Origin: Prorocentrum cordatum
Taxonomy: Eukaryota > Sar > Dinophyceae > Prorocentrales > Prorocentraceae
Assembly: GCA_963575745.1 (NCBI GenBank)
Contig: CAUYUJ010011447.1
Location: forward strand, 773,501 to 833,500
DNA: 60,000 nucleotides
Direction of reading: 5' to 3'
Position 1 is the stretch's first letter, and the number at the start of each line of letters is the position of its first letter. Positions 9,488-17,065 of the stretch are shown piece after piece. The translations under genes were made by a program, and so were the position numbers. The notes under the pieces were generated by a model. It was not told the DNA's origin and made no database searches. It saw nothing but the letters and a program-made list of their open reading frames with translations.

Positions 9488-10168
9488 CTATTCGTCATAA
9501 GCATATGGGTGCGATGTGGGTAAGTTCAGGAACGTGCCCCCGTCCGCGTACATGCCCATCTGACCATCAGTATCTATCATAAATACGGTATGCAGCATAT
9601 CGCGTTCGGATATCCCACTATTGCCACCGCGCATGCTTACAGGGCTCTCCGTCCTGCGTTGACTGCGTGGACGAATATCTCGCCCATATGGCATGTATGC
9701 GTGCGAAGACTGATGCCACTGAGCGCTCCTGCCGCCAGCCCTTTCCATGTGCCTCAACCACGTATCGTTCACCGGCGCCGAAGGTGGAGCTGATCTAGCA
9801 GGTGTCCCTGCGTTGTTACTGGTCTCTGCCACCAATGGTATAGGCATGTCTATAGCAGGTGTCCCTGCAAGGGTGGCTGCCTCCGTTACTAGCCCCGCGT
9901 CGGCTGGTGACGCAGGTTGCCCCGCTGGTGTCGTCATCGAGACTGCCGCGGTGCCCGTCATCATCGCCGTAACGCGGTTGAGCTCTTCACGGGGGTCCCT
10001 GAGCTCGTTCGCCCCTCGGAGTCTATCTTCGTGACGGTTGGGCGTCTCCTGATCTCCAGCAAGGGAGTGGTGGAACTCGGCAGTAATGCGGCCAACACCC
10101 CTGCACATAGCGCAGAGGGGCCTCGCTTGCGGAACCTTCCATGTTCCCAGCCAACTGTCTATCCACAT
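9488..10168 (-). CDS. Gag linker and second half of the RING-like finger, copia B
   Basis: The first codons give RPLCAMCRGVGRITAEF, the C-x2-C pair that closes the RING-like finger begun in the overlapping frame. A charged helix follows (DRLRGANELRDPREELNRV), then a Pro/Ala/Thr linker containing three AGTPA-type repeats. It ends with MIDTDGQMGMYADGGTF, possibly the start of the protease. The frame switch relative to the first half of the finger lies near 10.11 kb. Confidence 0.4.
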   Translation of the reverse strand: MWIDSWLGTWKVPQARPLCAMCRGVGRITAEFHHSLAGDQETPNRHEDRLRGANELRDPREELNRVTAMMTGTAAVSMTTPAGQPASPADAGLVTEAATLAGTPAIDMPIPLVAETSNNAGTPARSAPPSAPVNDTWLRHMERAGGRSAQWHQSSHAYMPYGRDIRPRSQRRTESPVSMRGGNSGISERDMLHTVFMIDTDGQMGMYADGGTFLNLPTSHPYAYDE

Positions 10169-10535
10169 GAGCGTGTACCACTCGATCCCAACATTGTGCG
10201 TGGAATAGGTGGCCGCACTGGAGGCGCCAGACCTTGTCGTGGTTCATGAACTGGTCCAGCCATATGGCACACTTACCGAAGTCGCCGTCGCTTATGAGTG
10301 GCGGTGTGGCCGATGGCCTGATACGCGTCTGACGCTGCGGCCCTTCCTGTGCAAGCTGGACAAAAAGTGCACACGCGATGCATATATCTATGCTTGGCGG
10401 ATTCCTGGGCGCCAGCCTTACAGATTCACAGCACTTTTGCTCCAGACCGACCATGCTGACAATCTGTGTGATTGCGGCCCAGAGACGCTCGCATCTAGAT
10501 GCCACAGCCTCGCAAAGGTTTCCACCGCGAGGCAA
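10023..10535 (-). CDS. First half of RING-like finger, copia B gag
   Basis: Between about 10,300 and 10,110 this frame reads KCAIWLDQF, then LQCGHLFHAQCWDRV, the central Cys-His-His-Cys block of a RING-H2 finger. The second ligand of the first pair is Trp (codon TGG) where Cys is expected. Sequence right of 10,385 belongs to the B2 repeat of the neighbouring element, so the true coding part stops there. Sequence left of about 10,110 is out of frame. Confidence 0.5.
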   Translation of the reverse strand: MPRGGNLCEAVASRCERLWAAITQIVSMVGLEQKCCESVRLAPRNPPSIDICIACALFVQLAQEGPQRQTRIRPSATPPLISDGDFGKCAIWLDQFMNHDKVWRLQCGHLFHAQCWDRVVHAHVDRQLAGNMEGSASEAPLRYVQGCWPHYCRVPPLPCWRSGDAQPSRR

Positions 10536-10544
10536 TCACAACTC
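10386..10544 (-). repeat. Split direct repeat B2 (159 bp)
   Basis: It matches 10683-10841 over its whole 159 bases with four substitutions and no gaps. It forms the 3' end of the YR retrotransposon. It begins ATCTATGCTTGGCGG and ends GAGGCAATCACAACTC on the plus strand. Confidence 0.95.
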
Positions 10545-10600
10545 AGTGCAAGTGTAGAAAGGCTCTAACAGCAGGGCGGGACAAAGGGGGCCGAGGGAGG

Positions 10601-10684
10601 GAAGCTTGAGCATTGATGCAACAACGGTCGCAACGGCGCCCTCTCACCCTGACTCGCAGAGAACACCAGGCACGCCAGAGCAAT
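10601..10684 (-). repeat. Split direct repeat A2 (84 bp)
   Basis: It is identical to 17066-17149 except for one C/T difference. It lies between B1 and B2 and overlaps B1 by two bases (AT) at 10683-10684, which probably marks the recombination core of the circular intermediate. Confidence 0.95.
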
Positions 10685-10841
10685 CTATGCTTGGCGGGTT
10701 CCTGGGCGCCAGCCTTACATATTCACAGCACTTTTGCCCCAGACCGACCATGCTGACAATCTGTGTGATTGCGGCCCAGAGCCGCTCGCATCTAGATGCC
10801 ACAGCCTCGCAAAGGTTTCCACCGCGAGGCAATCACAACTC
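10683..10841 (-). repeat. Split direct repeat B1 (159 bp)
   Basis: This is the copy of B2 directly downstream of the methyltransferase end of the long ORF. It is 97% identical to 10386-10544. Confidence 0.95.
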
Positions 10842-10849
10842 CGAACCAG

Positions 10850-13800
10850 TCAGGCCACATATCTAGTTAAAGTGCAGAAAGCGTTATTCCGCAACGCTTG
10901 TTTGTAGGCTCTACTAAGCTCCACGCAGAGCCCTCTGGGATACGGCTCGGCGATGTGGGTGAGAAATCGCCCAGAACTGTCTTTTCCTTCAAGCACCCTA
11001 TGCGGGCACTTCGAAAAACTGCAAACGCCGCGGCCTTGGCATCGGGCCCCTTTGAGCCCGGCAAGGTCGAGATGACAAAACCGAAGGCGGGTTCGTTTAC
11101 GCCACGGGGTTCCGAAAGCGCAGAAATCGACATCTAGATCGAGCACGTTACTGGAACGGGCGAGCGCTTGGGCCCCAGTGAGACTCCAAAGCCAAGAGGT
11201 CGAAGGTTTCTCGATAACTACAGGGACTCTAAGGGATCTGCACAGGGAAAAGAGGCCAAAGCTGAAACGGGCTAGACGGTCACCACGGGCAACCTTCAGA
11301 CAGTCGGCGGGATTCAGGTGAGGGAGTCCGAGGGGGTGCTCAGCGTCTCGAAGCGGCGGAGGTCCATTAGGCCGATTACGAGCCCGCGACATTGACTGAC
11401 ACGGAGTAGCTATCCACACACCTAGGAGCATCTTGCTTCGCACCCAGCCCCTGATCAACTTCTGAATTTTGCTAGACAAGACATCGGCAGCAGCGTCATG
11501 AATAATGTCCAGTTCGAAGCAGGCGAGACCCTTCAGGACTAACCGAAACGATCGAGAGAGGTTGCCGCTTCCACTGAAAACTTCCAACATCACTTGCTGT
11601 CCAGATTCGTTCACAAATCGAGCTAGGTCGCGCAGAGGACGGCGCCAATCGTATCGAGGCTTCGCTTCGCGGTGCCCTGAATGTGGTGTGGGAGCATGTT
11701 CAACTGTTCTTGAATCCGTCCTCCCTTGGCGTACCGCCTCGCGGCCTGATATGTGGCCCATCGACCTCTCTTTGTCACCTCGTCTTGGGTGTGGGCCCGC
11801 ACCAGCAGCTCGTGGCTCGCTCCTCCGTGCCTGAGCTGGTGAAGGGTCAGCGGCAGCAACGGCTAAAGACCACTGTCCCTGGCCGCGGCGGCAAACTTGG
11901 CGTTCCACTCGCTGTGCGACACGGGGAAGAGAGGGCTGTTCCTGGGACGCACGCGCAGCAGCTTTTGGAATAGGCCTGGTAACCAAGGGAAGGCGGGGCT
12001 GTCTATCAGCAGCGAGTCGTCGTACACCCCAGTCTTGCTTGCTACCCCGCCTTCCCTCGGATGAAGCGTCACGCTCCAGGTCCCGCGCGGGCCTCCGTGC
12101 AGCACTGGCGGCGGCGCCAGGCTGTTGGCGGTCAGGGAGAGCGCCTCCGACGGCCTCAGGTACAGGGCGAAGGCCACGGCCGTGAGTTCTGCAAGCACTC
12201 GTTGTCCCGCCTGGACTAACTGGCGGATGACAAGGCAGCAGGCGGCCCACGGCAGCGGAAGCCTCGACCGAGGCGGAGCCAGCTCGCGCCATCCCCGAGC
12301 AGCTCGGGTCGCACGCGGCAGGCTGCTGCACTTCAAGCCCAGGTGGCGCCCCGCGAAGGCCAGCGACGCGAAGAGCTTCCACGCGTCCGTGCTCTCGCCC
12401 CCCTCCAGGACTTGCTCGTGGAAGTAGATCACCAGGGTCTCGTCCAGTTGCTCCTCGGTCACCGTCTCCAGGCGCGAGTGCTCGGCCCAGAGGTAAAAGC
12501 TGCGAGCTCGCCTCTCGTAATCCCGGCGGGTGGCGGCGGACACCGACTCCTGCTCCAGAAACGAGTGGCTCTCTCCGGGCTTCGGAACGATATCCCGGCT
12601 GTAGCCCTGGCGGCGCTGCAGGCGCCTGGCAGCTCGGCGGTCGCTCTCCACGCGAGCTCGGACAGCAAGGCTCGTCGTAGAGGCTGAGGCCCGGCGGCGG
12701 CGAGACGAAGCCACGGTCGCGTTGGTCCTCGGCCCTCCCCGACCTCTCGGCAAGCCGCCCGTCCCCTGAGCAAGGGCTGCTGCGCCTGGCATCCCCAGCG
12801 GCCGCTCGATCAGCTTCAGCTGTAAGGCCAGGCCGATTCCGCGAAGCTGAGTCAGCACTGTTGCGCTCAGTGGGCACCCAGCGCCAGACGACGCCACAGC
12901 CACTGCACAGCGCCAGCGCTGCGACCTGACGGCATACTCGCTGAAGCGGCGCCGATGAGGACCGGCCCTTGAGCAAAGCCAGCAACGGGGCCATAGAGTC
13001 ATTCAGGATGACATGAGTGTGTCTGAAGTTCCGAGAGCTCCGAAGAAGATGCTTTAGACAGCTGACCAGAGCCCTGCCCTCAAGGATGACCTGGGGCTCC
13101 TCGCGCTCCCAAGGCTTCGAGAGAACACGCTTCCAGACACCACCCCAGACCTCCTTCGAGACGCTCCTGAACTTGGCCTCTGGGGGCTTCGGGAAGACCT
13201 TGATGGGCTCCTCGAACAACAGGCCGTGCGAGGCCTTCAGGACATGGTAGGGCTCTGTGAACCCCGGGCTCGTCTTGGTCTCCTCGGCCTCATCCTCCCA
13301 CATGCCGATGTCGAAAGCTCGGGGAGGCATCGACTTCTCGTTGTCTCGCCCAAACCTCCATCGCTCGTTGAAGGACGACAACTCGACGACCTGATCGTGC
13401 GCGAAATCCTTCTCAGCGATTCCAACCCCCCACCACGAGGCATCCGCACAAGAAACCACCTTTGAGAGAGGCCTGCCTGCGTTTCTGAAACATAGGACCA
13501 ACAAGGACCTACACCACCGCAGTTCACGTCGAACGGATCCCCAAAGACGTAAAGACCTATGACCTGCTACGCGGATGAACGAGCACACGGCACTCAGAGC
13601 GCTCAGAAGTTCCCGCCTGATGAGGCCCCGAGAGGTGTAGTGCGATATGACCCTCCGGAGCGTGTCCCCAGTACAGCGGTCTTGCCTCAAGATCTCCTGG
13701 ATGCCCAGACGTAACCTCCACCGTGAACGAGGATTCAACCCGATGACAGCATCATTCGAACCAAACTCCCAGCCCAAAGTCTGACCACCTACTCCCTCCT

Positions 13801-15148
13801 CGACCTCATGCGTAGGCAACCCGACTCGATTCAGTTCGCGGCCCACGGCCCTGGCGATGTCCCCAGCGCGCTCCATAAACCGTGACAGTGAGACAAAGTT
13901 GTCAACGTACTCAGTGTGTATGAAATCATTGCTCAAACTCGGGGCTGGTCTACGATCAACAAGGAGGTTATGTGCACTGATGCCCGGGACTAGAGAACTG
14001 ATGTGCTCATTCAAGGTCTGGCAGATCCAAAGGCTCACGCTCCAACCCATGGGCGGACATCGGAAACATGGAACCACCTTTTGCGAGGGATGCACAGGGG
14101 TACCCTCGCCAACGTGAGAGAGATTGAAGTCGCCTGCTCTGACGGGCGGGAGGCCGAAGTATTTTTGCAACCATGGAGGCAACAGGATGTTGTAGAAAGC
14201 GTCGGCGATGTCCACGCCCGCCACTGCGATAGGGTCATCCCCGTCTACGGCGATCTGGCTGAAAGCACCGCCTGAGGCCAACTCAACCTTGTCGGCCTCG
14301 GCGAAGCGCAATGACGAGTAGCGGCCATCTAAGATCATCCTCAGATCGCCATTTTTCCTGTGAGCGAAAAAGAGCCCGACCGAGCCCTCGCAGTCCAGCT
14401 GGAAACTCACCAGGTTAGAGTCCACCAGCCGTCGAAGCACTCGCTGATACAGCTTAGGGTTACGAAGGTTGGGATCAACGTATAGCCGACGTGGTCCCTC
14501 AGTGCGGATGCGGTCCAACCCCTGTTCTCGGGGTAGCAACAAATCTTGTAAACGATTGGCGATCTTCCGGCCCACATCACCAGCCAAATGCTCTAACGTC
14601 TGTGGAGAAGTCGTAGCCGCAGGCAAAGAAATGCGGTCGACGTTGTCGAAGCCAACCGGGGCGATGGCCACGGCCTCCCCGTGGTGCGCCTGAGACACCC
14701 GAAGCTCCGCAAGGGCTCCTGGGCCGTCGAGGTCCAGCGGCGGCTCTCCGAAGCGGCGGACCGCATCTTCCAGCTCCCTGTGTACCTCGGTATGGACAGC
14801 AAGCAGCGGCTCACCAGCGGCACGACGCGGAAGGTCGTCATGTCCACTTCCACCCAGGTACATGTCGTTGAGAGTCACAACTATCTCATTCACCATGTCG
14901 AGCCTGTGGTGGCGGCGGTGTACCCGCCGAGCAGCTGTCCGAGAAAGGGCCTTCGTGTTCTGAAGCGCTGTGGAGGAAGAAGCAGGATCAGGGCGAAGAG
15001 GAATCGGGAAGACATCGCGCTGGCGACCATCCCGGCGAGAAGAATAGCGGCCCCCACGTACATCGCTGACTCCAGGCGGGGAGACTGAAGCCGCCCTCTG
15101 TTGCATCTCGGGCGGGTCGAGGGGCATCCCGTCCGAGGTCACTCTCAT
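10850..15148 (-). CDS. RT-RNase H and cytosine-methyltransferase-like polyprotein of the YR element
   Basis: A 1432-codon open frame. RT lies at roughly residues 190-560: GVDIADAFYNILLP (motif A Asp), CPPMGWSVSLWICQ, and an active site reading YVDN (13898-13909) instead of Y-x-D-D. RNase H follows with ADASWWGVGIA, ILEGRALVS, NDSMAPLLALLKG and RNSADSASR. Next comes an Arg/Pro/Gly-rich stretch (about 12.8-11.6 kb) that carries the recombinase in another frame. The C-terminus (about 11.6-10.88 kb) looks like a C5-methyltransferase: EVFSGSGNLSRSF (motif I), WIATPCQSMSRARN (PCQ, motif IV), VVIEKPSTSWLW (motif VI-like) and GTPWRKRTRL. The ATG overlaps the TGA of the gag-like ORF (ATGA). DIRS elements are known to carry a methyltransferase domain on the RT ORF; here it is PCQ-type. 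Confidence 0.8.
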   Translation of the reverse strand: MRVTSDGMPLDPPEMQQRAASVSPPGVSDVRGGRYSSRRDGRQRDVFPIPLRPDPASSSTALQNTKALSRTAARRVHRRHHRLDMVNEIVVTLNDMYLGGSGHDDLPRRAAGEPLLAVHTEVHRELEDAVRRFGEPPLDLDGPGALAELRVSQAHHGEAVAIAPVGFDNVDRISLPAATTSPQTLEHLAGDVGRKIANRLQDLLLPREQGLDRIRTEGPRRLYVDPNLRNPKLYQRVLRRLVDSNLVSFQLDCEGSVGLFFAHRKNGDLRMILDGRYSSLRFAEADKVELASGGAFSQIAVDGDDPIAVAGVDIADAFYNILLPPWLQKYFGLPPVRAGDFNLSHVGEGTPVHPSQKVVPCFRCPPMGWSVSLWICQTLNEHISSLVPGISAHNLLVDRRPAPSLSNDFIHTEYVDNFVSLSRFMERAGDIARAVGRELNRVGLPTHEVEEGVGGQTLGWEFGSNDAVIGLNPRSRWRLRLGIQEILRQDRCTGDTLRRVISHYTSRGLIRRELLSALSAVCSFIRVAGHRSLRLWGSVRRELRWCRSLLVLCFRNAGRPLSKVVSCADASWWGVGIAEKDFAHDQVVELSSFNERWRFGRDNEKSMPPRAFDIGMWEDEAEETKTSPGFTEPYHVLKASHGLLFEEPIKVFPKPPEAKFRSVSKEVWGGVWKRVLSKPWEREEPQVILEGRALVSCLKHLLRSSRNFRHTHVILNDSMAPLLALLKGRSSSAPLQRVCRQVAALALCSGCGVVWRWVPTERNSADSASRNRPGLTAEADRAAAGDARRSSPCSGDGRLAERSGRAEDQRDRGFVSPPPGLSLYDEPCCPSSRGERPPSCQAPAAPPGLQPGYRSEARREPLVSGAGVGVRRHPPGLREASSQLLPLGRALAPGDGDRGATGRDPGDLLPRASPGGGREHGRVEALRVAGLRGAPPGLEVQQPAACDPSCSGMARAGSASVEASAAVGRLLPCHPPVSPGGTTSACRTHGRGLRPVPEAVGGALPDRQQPGAAASAARRPARDLERDASSEGRRGSKQDWGVRRLAADRQPRLPLVTRPIPKAAARASQEQPSLPRVAQRVERQVCRRGQGQWSLAVAAADPSPAQARRSEPRAAGAGPHPRRGDKERSMGHISGREAVRQGRTDSRTVEHAPTPHSGHREAKPRYDWRRPLRDLARFVNESGQQVMLEVFSGSGNLSRSFRLVLKGLACFELDIIHDAAADVLSSKIQKLIRGWVRSKMLLGVWIATPCQSMSRARNRPNGPPPLRDAEHPLGLPHLNPADCLKVARGDRLARFSFGLFSLCRSLRVPVVIEKPSTSWLWSLTGAQALARSSNVLDLDVDFCAFGTPWRKRTRLRFCHLDLAGLKGARCQGRGVCSFSKCPHRVLEGKDSSGRFLTHIAEPYPRGLCVELSRAYKQALRNNAFCTLTRYVA
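11623..13002 (-). CDS. Tyrosine recombinase of the YR element (one in-frame TAG)
   Basis: This lies in the frame overlapping the middle of the 1432-codon ORF. N-terminal SAM-like helices are present (RRDYERRARSFYLWAEHSR). The catalytic region has LYLRPSEALSL (Arg I, about 12,145-12,170), a TLHPREGGVASKTG strand, then HQLRHGGASHELL (His-x-x-Arg, about 11,830-11,846), GRW and ARRYAKGG (Tyr nucleophile, about 11,730-11,745). All residues of the Arg-His-Arg-Trp-Tyr set are present. One TAG at 11863-11865 separates Arg I from the His-Arg box, so the copy is either broken or read through. The recombinase would insert the circular cDNA. The coding frame probably starts near 12.8 kb; the first ~50 codons look random. 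Confidence 0.8.
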
Positions 15149-16587
15149 TGCCCCGAGAGGGCGCGGCGCTCCTCACGCGCTTTGCGCAGCGACTTGAGGA
15201 TGCCCGCGCCCCTCTCTACCATGGCGGACACGTGGTGTAGAAGGTCAGGACACACCATCATCCTTCCACCCTCCTTCGATGTCCCGGTGAAGGCGGAGGC
15301 CTCGTCTAAGAAAGCAAACTTGGCGAAGCCACGGCCACGACCGCGTCCCTTCTTGTTCTTGTCCTCCGATGCCTGAGGGGCCGCGTGTAGTGAACCCTCC
15401 GCCTCCATCGCGCGCGCGTACTCGTAGAGCTGCGCCTGTCGCATGGCCACCGCGACGCCCACGAGGTCTGGAAGATTCACCTGATCCCAGCAGGCTAGGA
15501 ACTCGATCATCCTCATGATGCTCTCGTAGTGGGCCACACCGTAGTCATCGTTCGTCAAGTGGTACTGACTCTTGAACTGCGTGAAGTGCTCCAGCGGGCC
15601 CCCGCGGCGTCGGTCAATGAAGACGAAGCACCACGCAGCCGAACGGGGGCCCTCCAACGGCCATCCTGGAAGCGGAGTCTGCTCGAACTTGGCGACAGCG
15701 TCCCGAAACTGAATCCGAGTGCGACGGCCGTCTGACTGCAGTGCGATCCCCAGGAGCCTGGCGTCAAGTCCAGCCTCAGCGCCAGCGTAGAGCGCCAGGC
15801 TGAGCGACACCCGTCGGATTCCGATCCAGCCCTTGTCGGTCCTCATGATCCCGACGTCGCCTCCGAGTCGCTCCGTCCCATTCAAAGCCACAACCGTTCC
15901 GCGGTCTCCCGCGGCGGTCGTCTCCGTCATCACCCACTCCGGAGCAGCAGGAGCCGCGAATGGACCTGGGCCCGCGACCGCCCCAGGGGCCGCCGCTGCC
16001 TGCCCAGGCGCTCCAGCACCCACGGGTTGAGCAGCGGCCGCACCACCAGCAGCGACTCCAAGACCAGGTCCCCGCGCGGGCCCTACGCCCACCAGAACGG
16101 CCGCACCTTCAGCGTTGCCTCCAGCAGCGCCACCGTCAGCACCGACCAGCTGCTGCCCAGCTCCCGCGCCGCGCAGCCCGAAGTCGAAAGCCCGCAGCGC
16201 GCCCCCAGCAGGCAACACAGCAGCGCGGCCTCCTGCGGTCTCCCGAGCCAGGTACGTCTCGTCGGCCACCTGAATCACCGCCGCCACGATTGCGGTCTCC
16301 TCATTCACAGTCAAGCGTCGCCTGAACCCGTACAGCAGCCCTGCATCCAGACCTCCGCGGTCACGACGAGTGTCCACGAACCGAACGCCCAGAATGTCAG
16401 CGCTGTCCCTGCTATAATCTTCTTCATAGACATCGTGATCAGGCGTGCTGCTGATCAGCAGCAGACGAGTCTGAGGTCCAGTTGGCGGATCCTCTACTTG
16501 CCCCCAGATCCGACGCTGATGCCACCGCCGCTCGCCGGCGTATAGCACCCACGCCCAAGGGCGGACGTCCGCCGGCGGGGCGACCAT
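15145..16587 (-). CDS. Gag-like ORF1 of the YR element
   Basis: 480 codons with an ATG at 16587. A globular N-terminal part (WVLYAGERRWHQRRIWGQV) is followed by a Gly/Ala-rich low-complexity middle and a conserved-looking block: GWIGIRRVSLSLALYAGAE, FEQTPLPGWPLEGPRSAAW, HFTQFKSQYHLTNDDYGVAH with YESIMRMIEFL. A basic GRGRGRG patch follows, then a C-terminal helix CPDLLHHVSAMVERGAGILK and KAREERR. I recall the same end pattern from dinoflagellate retroelement proteins that precede a YR-type RT. Nucleic-acid-binding gag function is inferred from position and the basic patch. It ends in TGA overlapping the ATG of the RT ORF (ATGA) and overlaps the upstream membrane-protein ORF by ~150 bases. Confidence 0.6.
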   Translation of the reverse strand: MVAPPADVRPWAWVLYAGERRWHQRRIWGQVEDPPTGPQTRLLLISSTPDHDVYEEDYSRDSADILGVRFVDTRRDRGGLDAGLLYGFRRRLTVNEETAIVAAVIQVADETYLARETAGGRAAVLPAGGALRAFDFGLRGAGAGQQLVGADGGAAGGNAEGAAVLVGVGPARGPGLGVAAGGAAAAQPVGAGAPGQAAAAPGAVAGPGPFAAPAAPEWVMTETTAAGDRGTVVALNGTERLGGDVGIMRTDKGWIGIRRVSLSLALYAGAEAGLDARLLGIALQSDGRRTRIQFRDAVAKFEQTPLPGWPLEGPRSAAWCFVFIDRRRGGPLEHFTQFKSQYHLTNDDYGVAHYESIMRMIEFLACWDQVNLPDLVGVAVAMRQAQLYEYARAMEAEGSLHAAPQASEDKNKKGRGRGRGFAKFAFLDEASAFTGTSKEGGRMMVCPDLLHHVSAMVERGAGILKSLRKAREERRALSGQ

Positions 16588-17053
16588 TGTCGATGGCGGC
16601 AGGAGATCGGCGGCCTGGTAGTCGCCAAGAGCACACGTTCTTCAGGCAAGAGTATCCCAGGAACACCGCCGCCTGCACCAAAGCGATCAGCACGTGGAGC
16701 CACAGGGCCACGAACTCGCCCAGCCAGCCGCCCGACTCCGAAGAGGCCTCGGTCGGTCCTGACGTTGGATCCTCACCCGGAGCAGCGGCGCCAGAAGGCC
16801 CAGAGGCAGCAGCAGACTCCGCCGCAGGCGGCGGCACAGGAGGTGTTGAGCTCTGACCTCCGCCGGCGGTCCCGCCGGCCTGCAAGGGACTCAGGCCCGT
16901 CGGACACTGCAGATGCGGGCAGCTGGGACAGTGCAAGGTGGGGCACGATGGGCAGCCAGGGCACGCAGGACAAGGCTGCGTCCGCCACCAGTATGCCGTG
17001 AAGAGCTGAGTGACGGCGCCCACGAGCCAGAACCCGTTGCGGAGTCCAGGCAT
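16439..17053 (-). CDS. Small two-TM, Cys-rich protein (ORF0) of the YR element
   Basis: Starting at the ATG 17053, just inside the A1 repeat, the 204-residue product begins MPGLRNGFWLVGAVTQLFTA (hydrophobic segment). It then has a CPACPGCPSCPTLHCPSCPH cysteine-proline cluster, a Pro/Ala/Gly/Ser linker, and a second hydrophobic segment (EFVALWLHVLIALVQAAVFL), then a basic tail. The reading frame also extends upstream through A1, but that part is repeat sequence. The CPxCP cluster could bind metal. The function is unknown; the position as first ORF of a retroelement is unusual for a membrane protein. Confidence 0.5.
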   Translation of the reverse strand: MPGLRNGFWLVGAVTQLFTAYWWRTQPCPACPGCPSCPTLHCPSCPHLQCPTGLSPLQAGGTAGGGQSSTPPVPPPAAESAAASGPSGAAAPGEDPTSGPTEASSESGGWLGEFVALWLHVLIALVQAAVFLGYSCLKNVCSWRLPGRRSPAAIDNGRPAGGRPPLGVGAIRRRAAVASASDLGASRGSANWTSDSSAADQQHA

Positions 17054-17065
17054 CTGGACGCCACA

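Larger units (their letters stand above)
7287..10385 (-). mobile_element. Copia-like retroelement fragment B (RING-gag, protease, methyltransferase-like)
   Basis: Minus-strand fragments in the order RING-like gag piece (about 10.3-9.9 kb), retropepsin-like piece (about 9.2-8.75 kb) and methyltransferase-like piece (about 8.0-7.4 kb). No integrase or RT is found, so this is a partial or non-autonomous copy. It ends at 10385, where the split-repeat element (10386-17149) begins. I cannot tell whether that element inserted into copia B or beside it. Confidence 0.55.
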
